A stretch of DNA of 64,000 bases from assembly GCF_900129505.1 (NCBI RefSeq), contig NZ_LT670818.1:6605001-6669000 (forward strand). The letters are read 5' to 3'. The notes beneath the pieces were generated by a model, which did no database searches, was not told where the DNA came from, and worked only from the letters and a program-made list of their open reading frames with translations. Both the position numbers and the translations under genes were made by a program. Each line of letters opens with the position of its first letter. The first letter of the stretch is position 1. Source of the DNA: Bradyrhizobium erythrophlei. GTDB lineage: Bacteria; Pseudomonadota; Alphaproteobacteria; Rhizobiales; Xanthobacteraceae. Positions 7,607 through 16,822 of this stretch are shown here, one piece after another.

Positions 7607-10600
7607 ATGATTGGTTTGGTTCGCGCCGCAACACTTTGCGCAGCGCTGGTGCTTGGCCTGGTCTCGGCGCAAGCGGCGGATAAGGCCTTCAAGCGCGACG
7701 ATCTGGCCGATTCCGCGATCAAGCTGGAAGCCCAGATCAAGAGCGAGGCGGGTCCGGTCGCCAAGACCACGGCGACCCTGAAGACCGACGCTGACGCAGC
7801 CTTCAGGCGCAGCGACTTTCGTTCGGGCCTGCAGATCCTCGGCCAGATCGCGGCGGTGGCGCCGGAGGACAGCGGCAACTGGCTGCGGCTGGCGCGGGTG
7901 ATCTTCCAGATCGTGCCGAAGAACTCCAGCGAACAGACCTTCCTTTTCGAGCGCGCCTCGACCGCGGCCTATATCGCCTATCAGCGCGCCGGCAATGCCG
8001 GCGAGGAGGCCGACGCGCTCGCCGTGCTCGGCCGTTCGATGTCCGAGCGCAAGCTGTGGCGGCCGGCGCTCGATGCCTTGAGGCTCTCGCTCGACCTGCG
8101 CGAGGTCGCCGATGTCCGCGGCCAGTATGAAAAACTGCGCGACGAGCACGGCTTTCGGCTGCTGGATTACAGCGTCGATTCCGATTCCGCCTCGCCACGG
8201 GCCTGTTTCCAGTTCTCGGAAGAACTCGCAAAACGCACCGATTTCGCGCCGTATCTGGCGCTGGCCGGCAACGACAAGCCGGCGCTGACCTCGGAGGGCA
8301 AGCAGCTTTGCGTCGACGGGCTCACGCATGGCGAGCGCTACAACATCAATCTACGCGCGGGCCTGCCGTCGAGCGTCAAGGAAGGTCTGCCGAAATCGGC
8401 CGAATTCAACATCTATGTGCGCGACCGCAAGCCGTTCGTGCATTTCACCGGACGCGCCTATGTGCTGCCGCGCACCGGCCAGCGCGGCATTCCCGTGGTT
8501 AGTGTCAATACGCCTTCGGTGAAGGTCGACGTTTTCAGGATCGGCGACCGCAACCTGATCAACACCGTGATCGACAGCGATTTCCAGCGAGCGTTAAGCC
8601 GCTTTGAACTTTCCAGCCTCGGCGACGAGCGCGGCGTCAAGGTTTGGTCGGGGGAACTTGCGACCGCGACCACGCTGAACCAGGACGTCACCACCGCATT
8701 TCCGGTCGATCAGGCGCTGGGCGACCTGCAGCCGGGCGTCTATGTCATGACGGCGGCGCCCAAGAGCCCCGGCAGCGACGACGATGGTTCGCTGGCGACG
8801 CAATGGTTCATCGTGTCCGACCTCGGCGTCACCGCGTTTTCCGGCAACGACGGCATCCATGTCTTCGTCAATTCGCTGGCCTCGACGGACGTGGTCGCCA
8901 AGGCGGAGGTGCGGCTGGTCGCGCGCAATAACGAGATTCTGGCCACCCGCAAGACCGACGAGTCCGGCCATGTGCTGTTCGAGGCGGGACTGGCGCGCGG
9001 CGAGGGCGGCCTGTCGCCGGCCATGCTGACGGTGAGCGGTGAGAAGACCGACTACGCCTTCCTCAGCCTGAAGACCAACGCCTTCGACCTCTCGGACCGT
9101 GGCGTAGCGGGCCGGGAAGTGCCTGATGGCTCCGACGCCTTCGTCTATGCCGAGCGCGGCGTCTATCGCTCCAACGAGACGGTCTATCTGACAGCCCTGC
9201 TGCGCGACGGCCAGGGCAACGCCGTGACCGGCGGCCCGCTGACGTTGGTGATCGAGCGTCCCGACGGCGTCGAATTCCGCCGCGCCCTGTTGCCCGACCA
9301 GGGCGCGGGCGGCCGCAGCATGGCGTTGACCCTCAATTCGGCGGTTCCGGCCGGGACCTGGCGGGTTAAGGCGTTCACCGATCCCAAAGGCTCCGCGGTC
9401 GGGCAAACCACCTTCATGGTCGAGGATTATATTCCGGAGCGGCTGGAATTCGACTTGTCCGCCAAAGACAAGCTGATCAAAGCTGACGCTCCCGTGGAGC
9501 TTAAGGTCGACGGTCACTTCCTTTACGGCGCGCCCGCTACCGGGCTGCAGCTCGAAGGCGACATGCTGGTCGCGCCGGCTTCGGAACGGCCGGGATTTGC
9601 CGGCTACCAGTTCGGCGTCGCCGACGAGGAGACCACCAGCAACGAGCGTACCGCGATCGAAAGCCTGCCCGAGACCGACGACAAGGGTGTCGCGACCTTC
9701 CCGGTCAGCCTGGCAAAGCCGCCGACCTCGACCCGCCCGCAGGAAGCCCAGATCTTCGTCCGCATGGCGGAGGCCGGCGGCCGCGCGGTCGAGCGCAAGC
9801 TGGTGCTGCCGGTAGCGCCGGCGGCGGCCCTGATCGGCGTCAAGCCGCTGTTCGGCGACAAGAGCGTCGCCGAAGGCGACAAGGCCGGTTTCGACGTCGT
9901 GTTCGTGTCGCCCGAGGGCAAGCCTTTGGCGCGCGACGGCCTGCGCTATGAGCTGTTGAAGATCGAATCCCGCTATCAATGGTATCGCCAGAGCTCATCC
10001 TGGGAATACGAGCCGGTCAAAACGACCAGCCGCGTCGCCGATAGCGATCTGACCATCGCCGCCGACAAGCCGTCGCGGATTACGCTGTTGCCGCAGCCCG
10101 GCCGCTACCGCCTCGACGTCAAATCGACCGAGGCCGACGGACCGCTGACGTCGGTGCTGTTCGATGTCGGCTGGTACTCCGACGGCAGCGCCGATACGCC
10201 CGATCTCCTGGAAACCTCGATCGACAAGCCGGAATACCAGTCCGGCGACACCATGGTGGTGTCGGTCAATGCGCGCTCGGCCGGCAAGCTGACCGTCAAC
10301 GTGCTGGGCGACCGGCTGCTGACGACGCAGACCATTGATGTCAAGGAAGGCACCGCGCAGGTCAAAATTCCCGTCGGCAAGGATTGGGGTACCGGCGCCT
10401 ACGTGGTCACGACGCTGCGCCGCCCGCTCGATGTCGCGGCACAGCGGATGCCGAGCCGCGCCATCGGCCTGAAGTGGTTGAGCATCGACAAGAATAACCG
10501 CACGCTCCAGGTGAGCTTGTCGCCGCCGGCCTTGGTGCGTCCGAACTCCACGCTGAGGCTGCCGGTTAAGCTCGGCGGCCTCAACCCCGGTGAAGACGCC

Positions 10601-12811
10601 AAGATCGTCGTCGCGGCGGTCGATGTCGGCATTCTCAATCTGACCAATTACAAGCCGCCGGCGCCGGACGATTACTATCTCGGCCAGCGCCAGATGACCG
10701 CGGAAATCCGCGACCTCTATGGGCAATTGATCGACGGCATGCAGGGCACCCGCGGCCAGCTCAAGACCGGCGGCGATGCCGCCGGCGCCGAGCTGCAGGG
10801 CAGTCCGCCGACGCAAAAACCGCTGGCGCTCTACTCAGGGATCGTCACGGTGGCCGCCGACGGCACCGCTGAAATCAGTTTCGACGTTCCGGAATTCGCC
10901 GGCACCGCGCGCGTCATGGCCGTGGCGTGGACCGCGACCAAGCTCGGCCGCGCCACGACCGATGTCACCGTGCGCGATCCCGTGGTGCTGACGGCCACCT
11001 TGCCGCGCTTCCTGCTCAATGGCGACCACGGCACCATGAGTTTTGATCTCGACAATGTCGAAGGCGCACCCGGCGACTACACCATCAGTGTCAAGGCCTC
11101 GGGGCCGGTGAAGGTATCCGGCAATCCTGCCACGACGCTAAAACTCGCCGCCAGGCAGCGCAGCTCGATGTCGCTGGCGCTGGATGCCGGCGGCGCCGGC
11201 ACCGCGAACTTCGATGTCGATATCGAGGGACCGAACGGGCTGGCGCTGGCTCGGCATTATGCGCTCGACGTCAAGCCGGCCACGCAGATCCTGGCGCGGC
11301 GCTCGATCCGGACCTTGGCGAAAGGCGAGAGCCTGACGCTGACGTCCGACATGTTCTCGGATCTGGTGTCGGGCACCGGCGGCGTCTCGCTGTCGGTCAG
11401 CCAGTCGACGGCACTGGACGCCGCGACCATTCTCAAGGCGCTGGATCGTTATCCCTATGGCTGTTCGGAACAGATTACGAGCCGCGCCATGCCGCTGCTT
11501 TACGTCAACGATCTGGCGGCCGGCGCCCATCTCGCAATGGATACCGAGGTCGATCAGCGCATCAAGGATGCCATCGACCGGCTGCTGGCACGGCAAGGCT
11601 CGAACGGTTCCTTCGGCCTGTGGTCGGCCGGTGGCGACGATGCCTGGCTCGACGCCTATGTGACGGACTTCCTGACCCGTGCCCGCGAAAAGGGTTTTGC
11701 GGTGCCCGATGTCTTGTTCAAGAGCGCGCTCGATCGCATCCGCAATTCCGTGGTGAACGCCAACGAGCCGGAAAAGGACGGCGGCCGCGATCTCGCTTAC
11801 GGGCTCTATGTGCTCGCGCGAAACGGCGCGGCGCCGATCGGCGACCTGCGTTATCTCGCCGACACCAAGCTGAACAATCTGGCCACGTCCATTGCAAAAT
11901 CGCAACTGGCGGCGGCGCTGGCGCTGGTCGGCGACAAAGCGAGGGCGGAGCGGGTCTACGCCGCGGCGCTGGACAGCCTCGCGCCAAAGCCGGTGCTGGA
12001 ATTCGGCCGGGTCGATTACGGCAGCGCCCTGCGCGATGCGGCCGCGCTGGTGTCGCTGGCGAGCGAAGGCAACGCCCCGAAGGCGACGCTGACGCAGGCG
12101 GTGGCCCGTGTCGAAGTCGCCCGTGGGCTGACGCCCTACACCTCGACCCAGGAGAACGCCTGGCTGGTGCTGGCCTCGCGCGCGCTGGCCAAGGAGAGCA
12201 TGAGCCTCGATCTCAGTGGCTCGGCCTTCAAGGCTGCGCTGTATCGCAGCTACAAGGCCGACGAGATGGCGGGCACGCCGATCAAGATCACCAATACCGG
12301 AGACGCACCGGTGCAGGTGGTGGTCTCGGTCAGCGGCGCGCCGGTCACGCCGGAGCCGGCGGCATCAAACGGCTTCAAGATCGAGCGCAATTACTTCACG
12401 CTCGACGGCAAACCGGTCGATATCGCAAAGGCCAGGCAGAACGACCGCTTCGCCGTGGTGCTGAAGATCACCGAAGCCAAGCCGGAATACGGACACATCA
12501 TGGTGTCGGATTATCTCCCGGCGGGGCTGGAGATCGATAACCCGCATCTGGTATCATCAGCTGATACCGGCACGCTGGACTGGATCGAGGACGGCGAGGA
12601 GCCGGAGAATACCGAATTCCGCGACGACCGCTTCACGGCGGCCATCGACCGCGCCGCCGATGCCAAGGCGGTGTTCACGGTGGCCTATGTGGTGCGCGCG
12701 GTATCGGCCGGCAAATATGTGCTGCCGCAGGCTTATGTCGAGGACATGTACAACCCCTCGCGCTACGGCCGCAGCGGCACCGGATCGGTCGAGGTGCTTG
12801 CGGCGAAATGA
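7607..12811 (+). CDS. Alpha-2-macroglobulin family protein with thioester
   Basis: Large periplasmic protease trap (1734 residues). Bacterial members are thought to catch proteases through a reactive thioester and to work with penicillin-binding protein 1C. A signal peptide is visible (MIGLVRAATLCAALVLGLVSAQA, cut before ADKAF). Repeated beta-sandwich MG domains fill most of the length. The thioester motif CSEQ lies in YPYGCSEQITSRAM, Cys1286 to Gln1289, followed by the helical thioester domain and a C-terminal receptor-like domain. The ATG at 7607 has an AGGAG ribosome site 6 bases upstream. The stop overlaps the ATG of pbpC (ATGA), so the two are translationally coupled. I see no lipobox cysteine at the signal end, so it may be soluble rather than lipid-anchored. 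Confidence 0.93.
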   Translation: MIGLVRAATLCAALVLGLVSAQAADKAFKRDDLADSAIKLEAQIKSEAGPVAKTTATLKTDADAAFRRSDFRSGLQILGQIAAVAPEDSGNWLRLARVIFQIVPKNSSEQTFLFERASTAAYIAYQRAGNAGEEADALAVLGRSMSERKLWRPALDALRLSLDLREVADVRGQYEKLRDEHGFRLLDYSVDSDSASPRACFQFSEELAKRTDFAPYLALAGNDKPALTSEGKQLCVDGLTHGERYNINLRAGLPSSVKEGLPKSAEFNIYVRDRKPFVHFTGRAYVLPRTGQRGIPVVSVNTPSVKVDVFRIGDRNLINTVIDSDFQRALSRFELSSLGDERGVKVWSGELATATTLNQDVTTAFPVDQALGDLQPGVYVMTAAPKSPGSDDDGSLATQWFIVSDLGVTAFSGNDGIHVFVNSLASTDVVAKAEVRLVARNNEILATRKTDESGHVLFEAGLARGEGGLSPAMLTVSGEKTDYAFLSLKTNAFDLSDRGVAGREVPDGSDAFVYAERGVYRSNETVYLTALLRDGQGNAVTGGPLTLVIERPDGVEFRRALLPDQGAGGRSMALTLNSAVPAGTWRVKAFTDPKGSAVGQTTFMVEDYIPERLEFDLSAKDKLIKADAPVELKVDGHFLYGAPATGLQLEGDMLVAPASERPGFAGYQFGVADEETTSNERTAIESLPETDDKGVATFPVSLAKPPTSTRPQEAQIFVRMAEAGGRAVERKLVLPVAPAAALIGVKPLFGDKSVAEGDKAGFDVVFVSPEGKPLARDGLRYELLKIESRYQWYRQSSSWEYEPVKTTSRVADSDLTIAADKPSRITLLPQPGRYRLDVKSTEADGPLTSVLFDVGWYSDGSADTPDLLETSIDKPEYQSGDTMVVSVNARSAGKLTVNVLGDRLLTTQTIDVKEGTAQVKIPVGKDWGTGAYVVTTLRRPLDVAAQRMPSRAIGLKWLSIDKNNRTLQVSLSPPALVRPNSTLRLPVKLGGLNPGEDAKIVVAAVDVGILNLTNYKPPAPDDYYLGQRQMTAEIRDLYGQLIDGMQGTRGQLKTGGDAAGAELQGSPPTQKPLALYSGIVTVAADGTAEISFDVPEFAGTARVMAVAWTATKLGRATTDVTVRDPVVLTATLPRFLLNGDHGTMSFDLDNVEGAPGDYTISVKASGPVKVSGNPATTLKLAARQRSSMSLALDAGGAGTANFDVDIEGPNGLALARHYALDVKPATQILARRSIRTLAKGESLTLTSDMFSDLVSGTGGVSLSVSQSTALDAATILKALDRYPYGCSEQITSRAMPLLYVNDLAAGAHLAMDTEVDQRIKDAIDRLLARQGSNGSFGLWSAGGDDAWLDAYVTDFLTRAREKGFAVPDVLFKSALDRIRNSVVNANEPEKDGGRDLAYGLYVLARNGAAPIGDLRYLADTKLNNLATSIAKSQLAAALALVGDKARAERVYAAALDSLAPKPVLEFGRVDYGSALRDAAALVSLASEGNAPKATLTQAVARVEVARGLTPYTSTQENAWLVLASRALAKESMSLDLSGSAFKAALYRSYKADEMAGTPIKITNTGDAPVQVVVSVSGAPVTPEPAASNGFKIERNYFTLDGKPVDIAKARQNDRFAVVLKITEAKPEYGHIMVSDYLPAGLEIDNPHLVSSADTGTLDWIEDGEEPENTEFRDDRFTAAIDRAADAKAVFTVAYVVRAVSAGKYVLPQAYVEDMYNPSRYGRSGTGSVEVLAAK

Positions 12812-15027
12812 GTACGACGCCAAACCAGCAATCTTCGCCATGCCCGGGCAAAAGCGCGAAGCGCGTCTTCGCGCAGATGTCCCGGGCATCCACGACTTTT
12901 ACTTCCAAAAAGGAAGACGTGGATGGCCGGGGCAAGCCCGGCCACGACGGTGTTGGTAAAGGGCGCATCGTTCGGATCGCTGGAATTGCATTCGCGTTCG
13001 TCTTCCTGGCCGTCGCGGCCTTCTCGGCCTGGGTGATCTCTCTGGGTCCGTTGCCGCTGGCCCAAACGCGGCAGGTCTCCACCACGATCGTCGATCGCAA
13101 CGGCAAGCTGTTGCGCGCTTACGCCATGGCCGACGGCCGCTGGCGGCTGCCGGTCGCTGCCAGGACCAGCGTCGATCCCGGCTATCTCAAGCTGTTGCTG
13201 GCCTACGAAGACCGACGTTTCTATTCCCATGCCGGCGTCGATCCGCTCGCGCTCGGCCGCGCCGCGTTCCTGCTGGCCACCCGAGGCCACATCGTCTCCG
13301 GAGGCTCCACCATCACCATGCAACTGGCGCGGCTTTTGGAGCCGCGGCGCGAGCGATCGGTTTACGCCAAACTGCGCCAGATGGTCCGCGCGTTCGAACT
13401 CGAGGGGAAACTGACAAAGGACCAGATCCTCGATCTCTATCTGACGCTGGCGCCGTATGGCGGCAATCTCGAGGGCATTCGCGCCGCATCGATCGCCTAT
13501 TTCGGCAAGGAGCCGAAGCGATTGTCGCTGGCGGAAGCGGCGCTGCTGGTGGCGCTGCCGCAGTCGCCGGAGACCCGCAGGCTCGATCGCCATCCCGATG
13601 CGGCGCGCGCAGGCCGCGACCGCGTGCTCGACCGCATGGTCGAAGAGCATCAGATCTCGGCGGAAGATGCCGCGCAGGCCAGGGCGCTGCCGGTGCCGCG
13701 GCTGCGCAAACCGATGCCGATCCTCGCGCCGCATTCCGCCGATGCCGCCATGGCGACCGTGAAGGACACCGAAATCATCAGGCTGACGCTGGATTCGAGC
13801 CTGCAAAAGGTGCTGGAAGCGCTGGCGCGCGACCGCGCGCAGGCCCTGGATCCGAACGTTTCCGTCGGCATCCTCGCGGTGGACAATGCCAGCGGTGAGG
13901 TGCTGGCGCGGGTCGGCTCGCCGGATTATTTCGACGACAGACGGGCTGGGCAGGTCGACATGACTCGCGCGTTGCGCTCGCCGGGATCGACGCTGAAGCC
14001 GTTCATCTATGGCCTCGCCTTTGAAGACGGTTTTGTGCACCCGGAAAGCCTGATCGACGACCGGCCGATCCGCTTCGGCTCCTACGCGCCGGAAAATTTC
14101 GACATGACCTTTCAGGGTACGGTGCCGGTGCGCAAGGCACTGCAACTTTCCCTGAACGTGCCCGCCATCGTCTTGCTCGACCGCGTCGGCGCCAGCCGCC
14201 TGACGTCGCGCCTCAAGCAGGCCGGCACCAATCTGGTGCTGCCGAAAGACGAGGCACCCGGGCTCGCGATGGGTCTCGGCGGCGTCGGCATCACCCTGCA
14301 GGATCTGGTGCAGCTCTATTGCGGGTTGGCGCGGCTCGGCAACACCAAGCCGCTGCGCGAGATCGGAAGCGACCCGGAGCGCGAATCCCTGAGGCTGATG
14401 GACCAGGTCGCGGCCTGGCAGGTCGGCAATGTGCTGATGGGCACGCCGCCGCCGGAAAACGCCCCCCACAACCGGATCGCGTTCAAGACCGGTACCAGCT
14501 ACGGCTATCGCGATGCCTGGTCGATCGGTTTCGACGGCCGCATGACCATCGGCGTCTGGGTCGGACGTCCCGACGGCGCGCCGGTGGCGGGGCTGGTCGG
14601 ACGGACCGCGGCGGCGCCGATCCTGTTCGATGCGTTCGCCCGTACCGGCAAACTGCCGGTGCCGCTGCCGAAGCCTCCCAGGGGGACACTGGTGGCAAGC
14701 AATGTCAGGCTCCCGCTGCCACTGCAGCGGTTCCGGCCAGTCGGGGAACTCGTTCGCACCGGCGGCGCGCGGGCACCCCATATCCAGTTCCCCCTGAACG
14801 GCTCGCGGATCGAAATCGGCGGTTCCGGTGGCCCCCAGGCGTCCGCGATGCCGGTCAAGGTCGCCGGCGGTGTGGTTCCGATGACAATGCTGGTGAATGG
14901 GGTCTCGGTTGGGGAAATCGACGGCCGGCGCCAGCGCCTGATCGATCCGCCCGGCCCGGGCTTTACCCGATTGACGGTCATCGACGCTACGGGCGCTGCG
15001 GACACAGTTGTCATCAGAGTTCAATAA
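12808..15027 (+). CDS. pbpC: Penicillin-binding protein 1C (peptidoglycan glycosyltransferase)
   Basis: Bifunctional-type cell-wall enzyme anchored in the inner membrane. After an unusual 50-residue N-terminus comes one membrane helix (about residues 54-80, IAGIAFAFVFLAVAAFSAWV). The GT51 glycosyltransferase domain has its catalytic Glu in LAYEDRRFYSH (Glu134) and SGGSTITMQLARLL. The transpeptidase domain has SPGSTLKPF (Ser394, Lys397), SLN and AFKTGTSYG. A C-terminal BiPBP_C-like beta domain ends the protein. The ATG at 12808 overlaps the A2M stop. Residues about 11-48 are encoded by a palindromic repeat. A GTG at 12919, still inside the repeat, has an AGGAAG just upstream and could give a shorter protein. 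I list the coupled ATG as the start. Confidence 0.93.
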   Translation: MSTTPNQQSSPCPGKSAKRVFAQMSRASTTFTSKKEDVDGRGKPGHDGVGKGRIVRIAGIAFAFVFLAVAAFSAWVISLGPLPLAQTRQVSTTIVDRNGKLLRAYAMADGRWRLPVAARTSVDPGYLKLLLAYEDRRFYSHAGVDPLALGRAAFLLATRGHIVSGGSTITMQLARLLEPRRERSVYAKLRQMVRAFELEGKLTKDQILDLYLTLAPYGGNLEGIRAASIAYFGKEPKRLSLAEAALLVALPQSPETRRLDRHPDAARAGRDRVLDRMVEEHQISAEDAAQARALPVPRLRKPMPILAPHSADAAMATVKDTEIIRLTLDSSLQKVLEALARDRAQALDPNVSVGILAVDNASGEVLARVGSPDYFDDRRAGQVDMTRALRSPGSTLKPFIYGLAFEDGFVHPESLIDDRPIRFGSYAPENFDMTFQGTVPVRKALQLSLNVPAIVLLDRVGASRLTSRLKQAGTNLVLPKDEAPGLAMGLGGVGITLQDLVQLYCGLARLGNTKPLREIGSDPERESLRLMDQVAAWQVGNVLMGTPPPENAPHNRIAFKTGTSYGYRDAWSIGFDGRMTIGVWVGRPDGAPVAGLVGRTAAAPILFDAFARTGKLPVPLPKPPRGTLVASNVRLPLPLQRFRPVGELVRTGGARAPHIQFPLNGSRIEIGGSGGPQASAMPVKVAGGVVPMTMLVNGVSVGEIDGRRQRLIDPPGPGFTRLTVIDATGAADTVVIRVQ
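12836..12950 (+). repeat. Palindromic repeat element lying inside the pbpC reading frame
   Basis: This is a chain of stem-loops: ATGCCCGGG (12840-12848) pairs with CCCGGGCAT (12881-12889). Inside it GCGCGAAG (12854-12861) pairs with CTTCGCGC (12867-12874). CCACG (12890-12894) pairs with CGTGG (12918-12922), and GGCCGGG (12925-12931) pairs with CCCGGCC (12937-12943). I recognise the style and wording as a dispersed intergenic repeat of Bradyrhizobium-type genomes. Here it falls after codon 10 of pbpC and is read through in frame as a Ser/Lys/Gly-rich stretch before the membrane anchor. Confidence 0.7.
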
Positions 15028-15078
15028 AAGGCCGCTAAGCGGTTGTCGGGATGGTGGTTTCAGCGTATGCGGAAACCA

Positions 15079-16821
15079 ATGGTCGAGACCTATGCCCGCC
15101 CCCGATTTGGAGAGCCGCGCGAGCCGAAGAACCGGGTAAATCCGGGTAGCAGGTTTGTCGGGGCGATCGACTTTGCCGCGGGAAGCCACCTGCGCGCCGT
15201 CATCTTCCTGCTGTTGTGCGGCCTCGTGCTGTTTCTCCCGGGATTCTTCAACATCCCGCCGATTGATCGCGATGAGGCGCGGTTCGCGCAGGCGACCAAG
15301 CAAATGGTCGAAACCGGCGATTTCGTCGATATCCGTTTCCAGGACGACGTGCGCTACAAGAAGCCGGTGGGGATCTATTGGCTGCAGGCGGCGAGCGTCG
15401 AGGCCGCTTCCGCATTGGGGCTGCCGCGGGCACAGCTTCGCATCTGGTTGTATCGCGTCCCTTCGCTGATCGGCGCGATTGGCGCGGTGCTGCTGACCTA
15501 CTGGACAGCGCTCGCCTTCGTCACCCGGCGCGGAGCCATCTTCGCCGGTCTCATCCTGTGCAGTTCGGTACTGCTCGGCGTCGAGGCGCGGCTCGCCAAG
15601 ACCGACGCCATGCTGCTCCTGACCGTGGTCGCGGCGATGGGCGCGCTGGCGCGGGTCTACCTGTCCTGGCAGCGCGGCGAGGATCCCGAGCGCCCGCCGT
15701 GGTCGTGGCCCTTGATCTTCTGGACCGCATTGGCCGGCGGCATCCTGCTCAAGGGACCGCTGATCCTGATGTTTGTCGCGCTGACGATCGCGACACTGGC
15801 GATCCTCGACCGTTCGGCCGCCTGGCTCTGGCGGCTGCGCCCGGTATTGGGGCTGATGTGGATGCTGGTTCTGGTGCTGCCCTGGTTCATCGCGATCTTC
15901 TGGCGCGCCGGGGACGCATTCTTCGCGGATTCGATCGGCGGCGACATGCTGAGCAAGCTGGCGGCGCAGGAATCCCACGGCGCGCCGCCCGGTCTCTATT
16001 TGCTGCTGTTCTGGGTGACGTTCTGGCCGGGCGCGGCGCTCGCCGGAATGGCAGCGCCCGCGGTCTGGCGGGCGCGGCGCGAGCCTGGCGCGCAGTTTCT
16101 GTTGGCTTGGCTGATCCCGTCCTGGATCGTGTTCGAACTGGTGCTGACAAAACTGCCGCATTACGTGCTGCCGCTCTATCCGGCGATCGCGATCCTCACC
16201 GTCGGCGCGCTGGAGCGCCGCGTGCTGTCGCGCTCATGGCTGCGGCGCGGCGCCGCCTGGTGGTTCGTGATCCCGGCTGGGGCCTCGGTCATCGCGGTGA
16301 TCGGCGCCATCACGCTGACGCGTCAGCCGGTGTTTCTGGCATGGCCGTTCGTGGGGGCAGCGATGATCTTCGGACTGTTCGCCTGGTGGCTCTATGACGA
16401 CAACCGCGCCGAACGCTCGCTGCTCAACGCCGTGGCCGCGGCGATGTTCCTGGCCATGGCGGTCTACGGCGTCGTGGTACCGGCGTTGACGCCGGTGTTT
16501 CCCAGCGCGGAGATCGCACGCGCGCTGCGCAACGTCGTCTGCGTCGGGCCGAAAGCCGCCGCGGCCGGCTTCCACGAGCCGAGCCTGGTGTTCATGAACG
16601 GCAGCGAAACGCTGCTGACGGACGGTTCGGGTGCTGCGGATTTCCTGGGTCAGGGCAGTTGCCGGTTCGCGCTGGTGGAGCAGCGCTCCGAACGCGGTTT
16701 TGCCGCGCGCGCCGAAGCGATCGGGCTGCGTTACAACGTCGCCACCCGCATCGACGGCTACAACATCTCGCAAGGGCGAGCGATCTCAATTGCGATCTTC
16801 CGTTCCGAAGGCACGGAATAA
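15079..16821 (+). CDS. ArnT-like glycosyltransferase (GT83/GT39 type)
   Basis: Integral membrane transferase that moves a sugar from an undecaprenyl-phosphate carrier to lipid A or another periplasmic acceptor. After a soluble lead there are about a dozen hydrophobic segments. The first periplasmic loop carries PIDRDEARFAQATKQMVETG, the acidic DRDE pattern typical of ArnT and PMT enzymes, followed by YKKPVGIYWLQA. The frame is open to a TTG at 15043 and has ATGs at 15067 and 15079. I chose 15079 without a decisive ribosome site. It opens a four-gene run with a PAP2 phosphatase, a GT2 and a LAB_N protein, which together suggest lipid-linked sugar synthesis and transfer to the envelope. The actual sugar is not visible from sequence. 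Confidence 0.82.
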   Translation: MVETYARPRFGEPREPKNRVNPGSRFVGAIDFAAGSHLRAVIFLLLCGLVLFLPGFFNIPPIDRDEARFAQATKQMVETGDFVDIRFQDDVRYKKPVGIYWLQAASVEAASALGLPRAQLRIWLYRVPSLIGAIGAVLLTYWTALAFVTRRGAIFAGLILCSSVLLGVEARLAKTDAMLLLTVVAAMGALARVYLSWQRGEDPERPPWSWPLIFWTALAGGILLKGPLILMFVALTIATLAILDRSAAWLWRLRPVLGLMWMLVLVLPWFIAIFWRAGDAFFADSIGGDMLSKLAAQESHGAPPGLYLLLFWVTFWPGAALAGMAAPAVWRARREPGAQFLLAWLIPSWIVFELVLTKLPHYVLPLYPAIAILTVGALERRVLSRSWLRRGAAWWFVIPAGASVIAVIGAITLTRQPVFLAWPFVGAAMIFGLFAWWLYDDNRAERSLLNAVAAAMFLAMAVYGVVVPALTPVFPSAEIARALRNVVCVGPKAAAAGFHEPSLVFMNGSETLLTDGSGAADFLGQGSCRFALVEQRSERGFAARAEAIGLRYNVATRIDGYNISQGRAISIAIFRSEGTE

Positions 16822-16822
16822 C

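Noticed and set aside
12763..16161. 1132-codon open frame on the minus strand opposite pbpC and the ArnT-like gene
   Set aside because: The composition is Arg/Gln/His/Asp-rich, typical of an antisense shadow in high-GC DNA, and both genes on the plus strand have clear domains.
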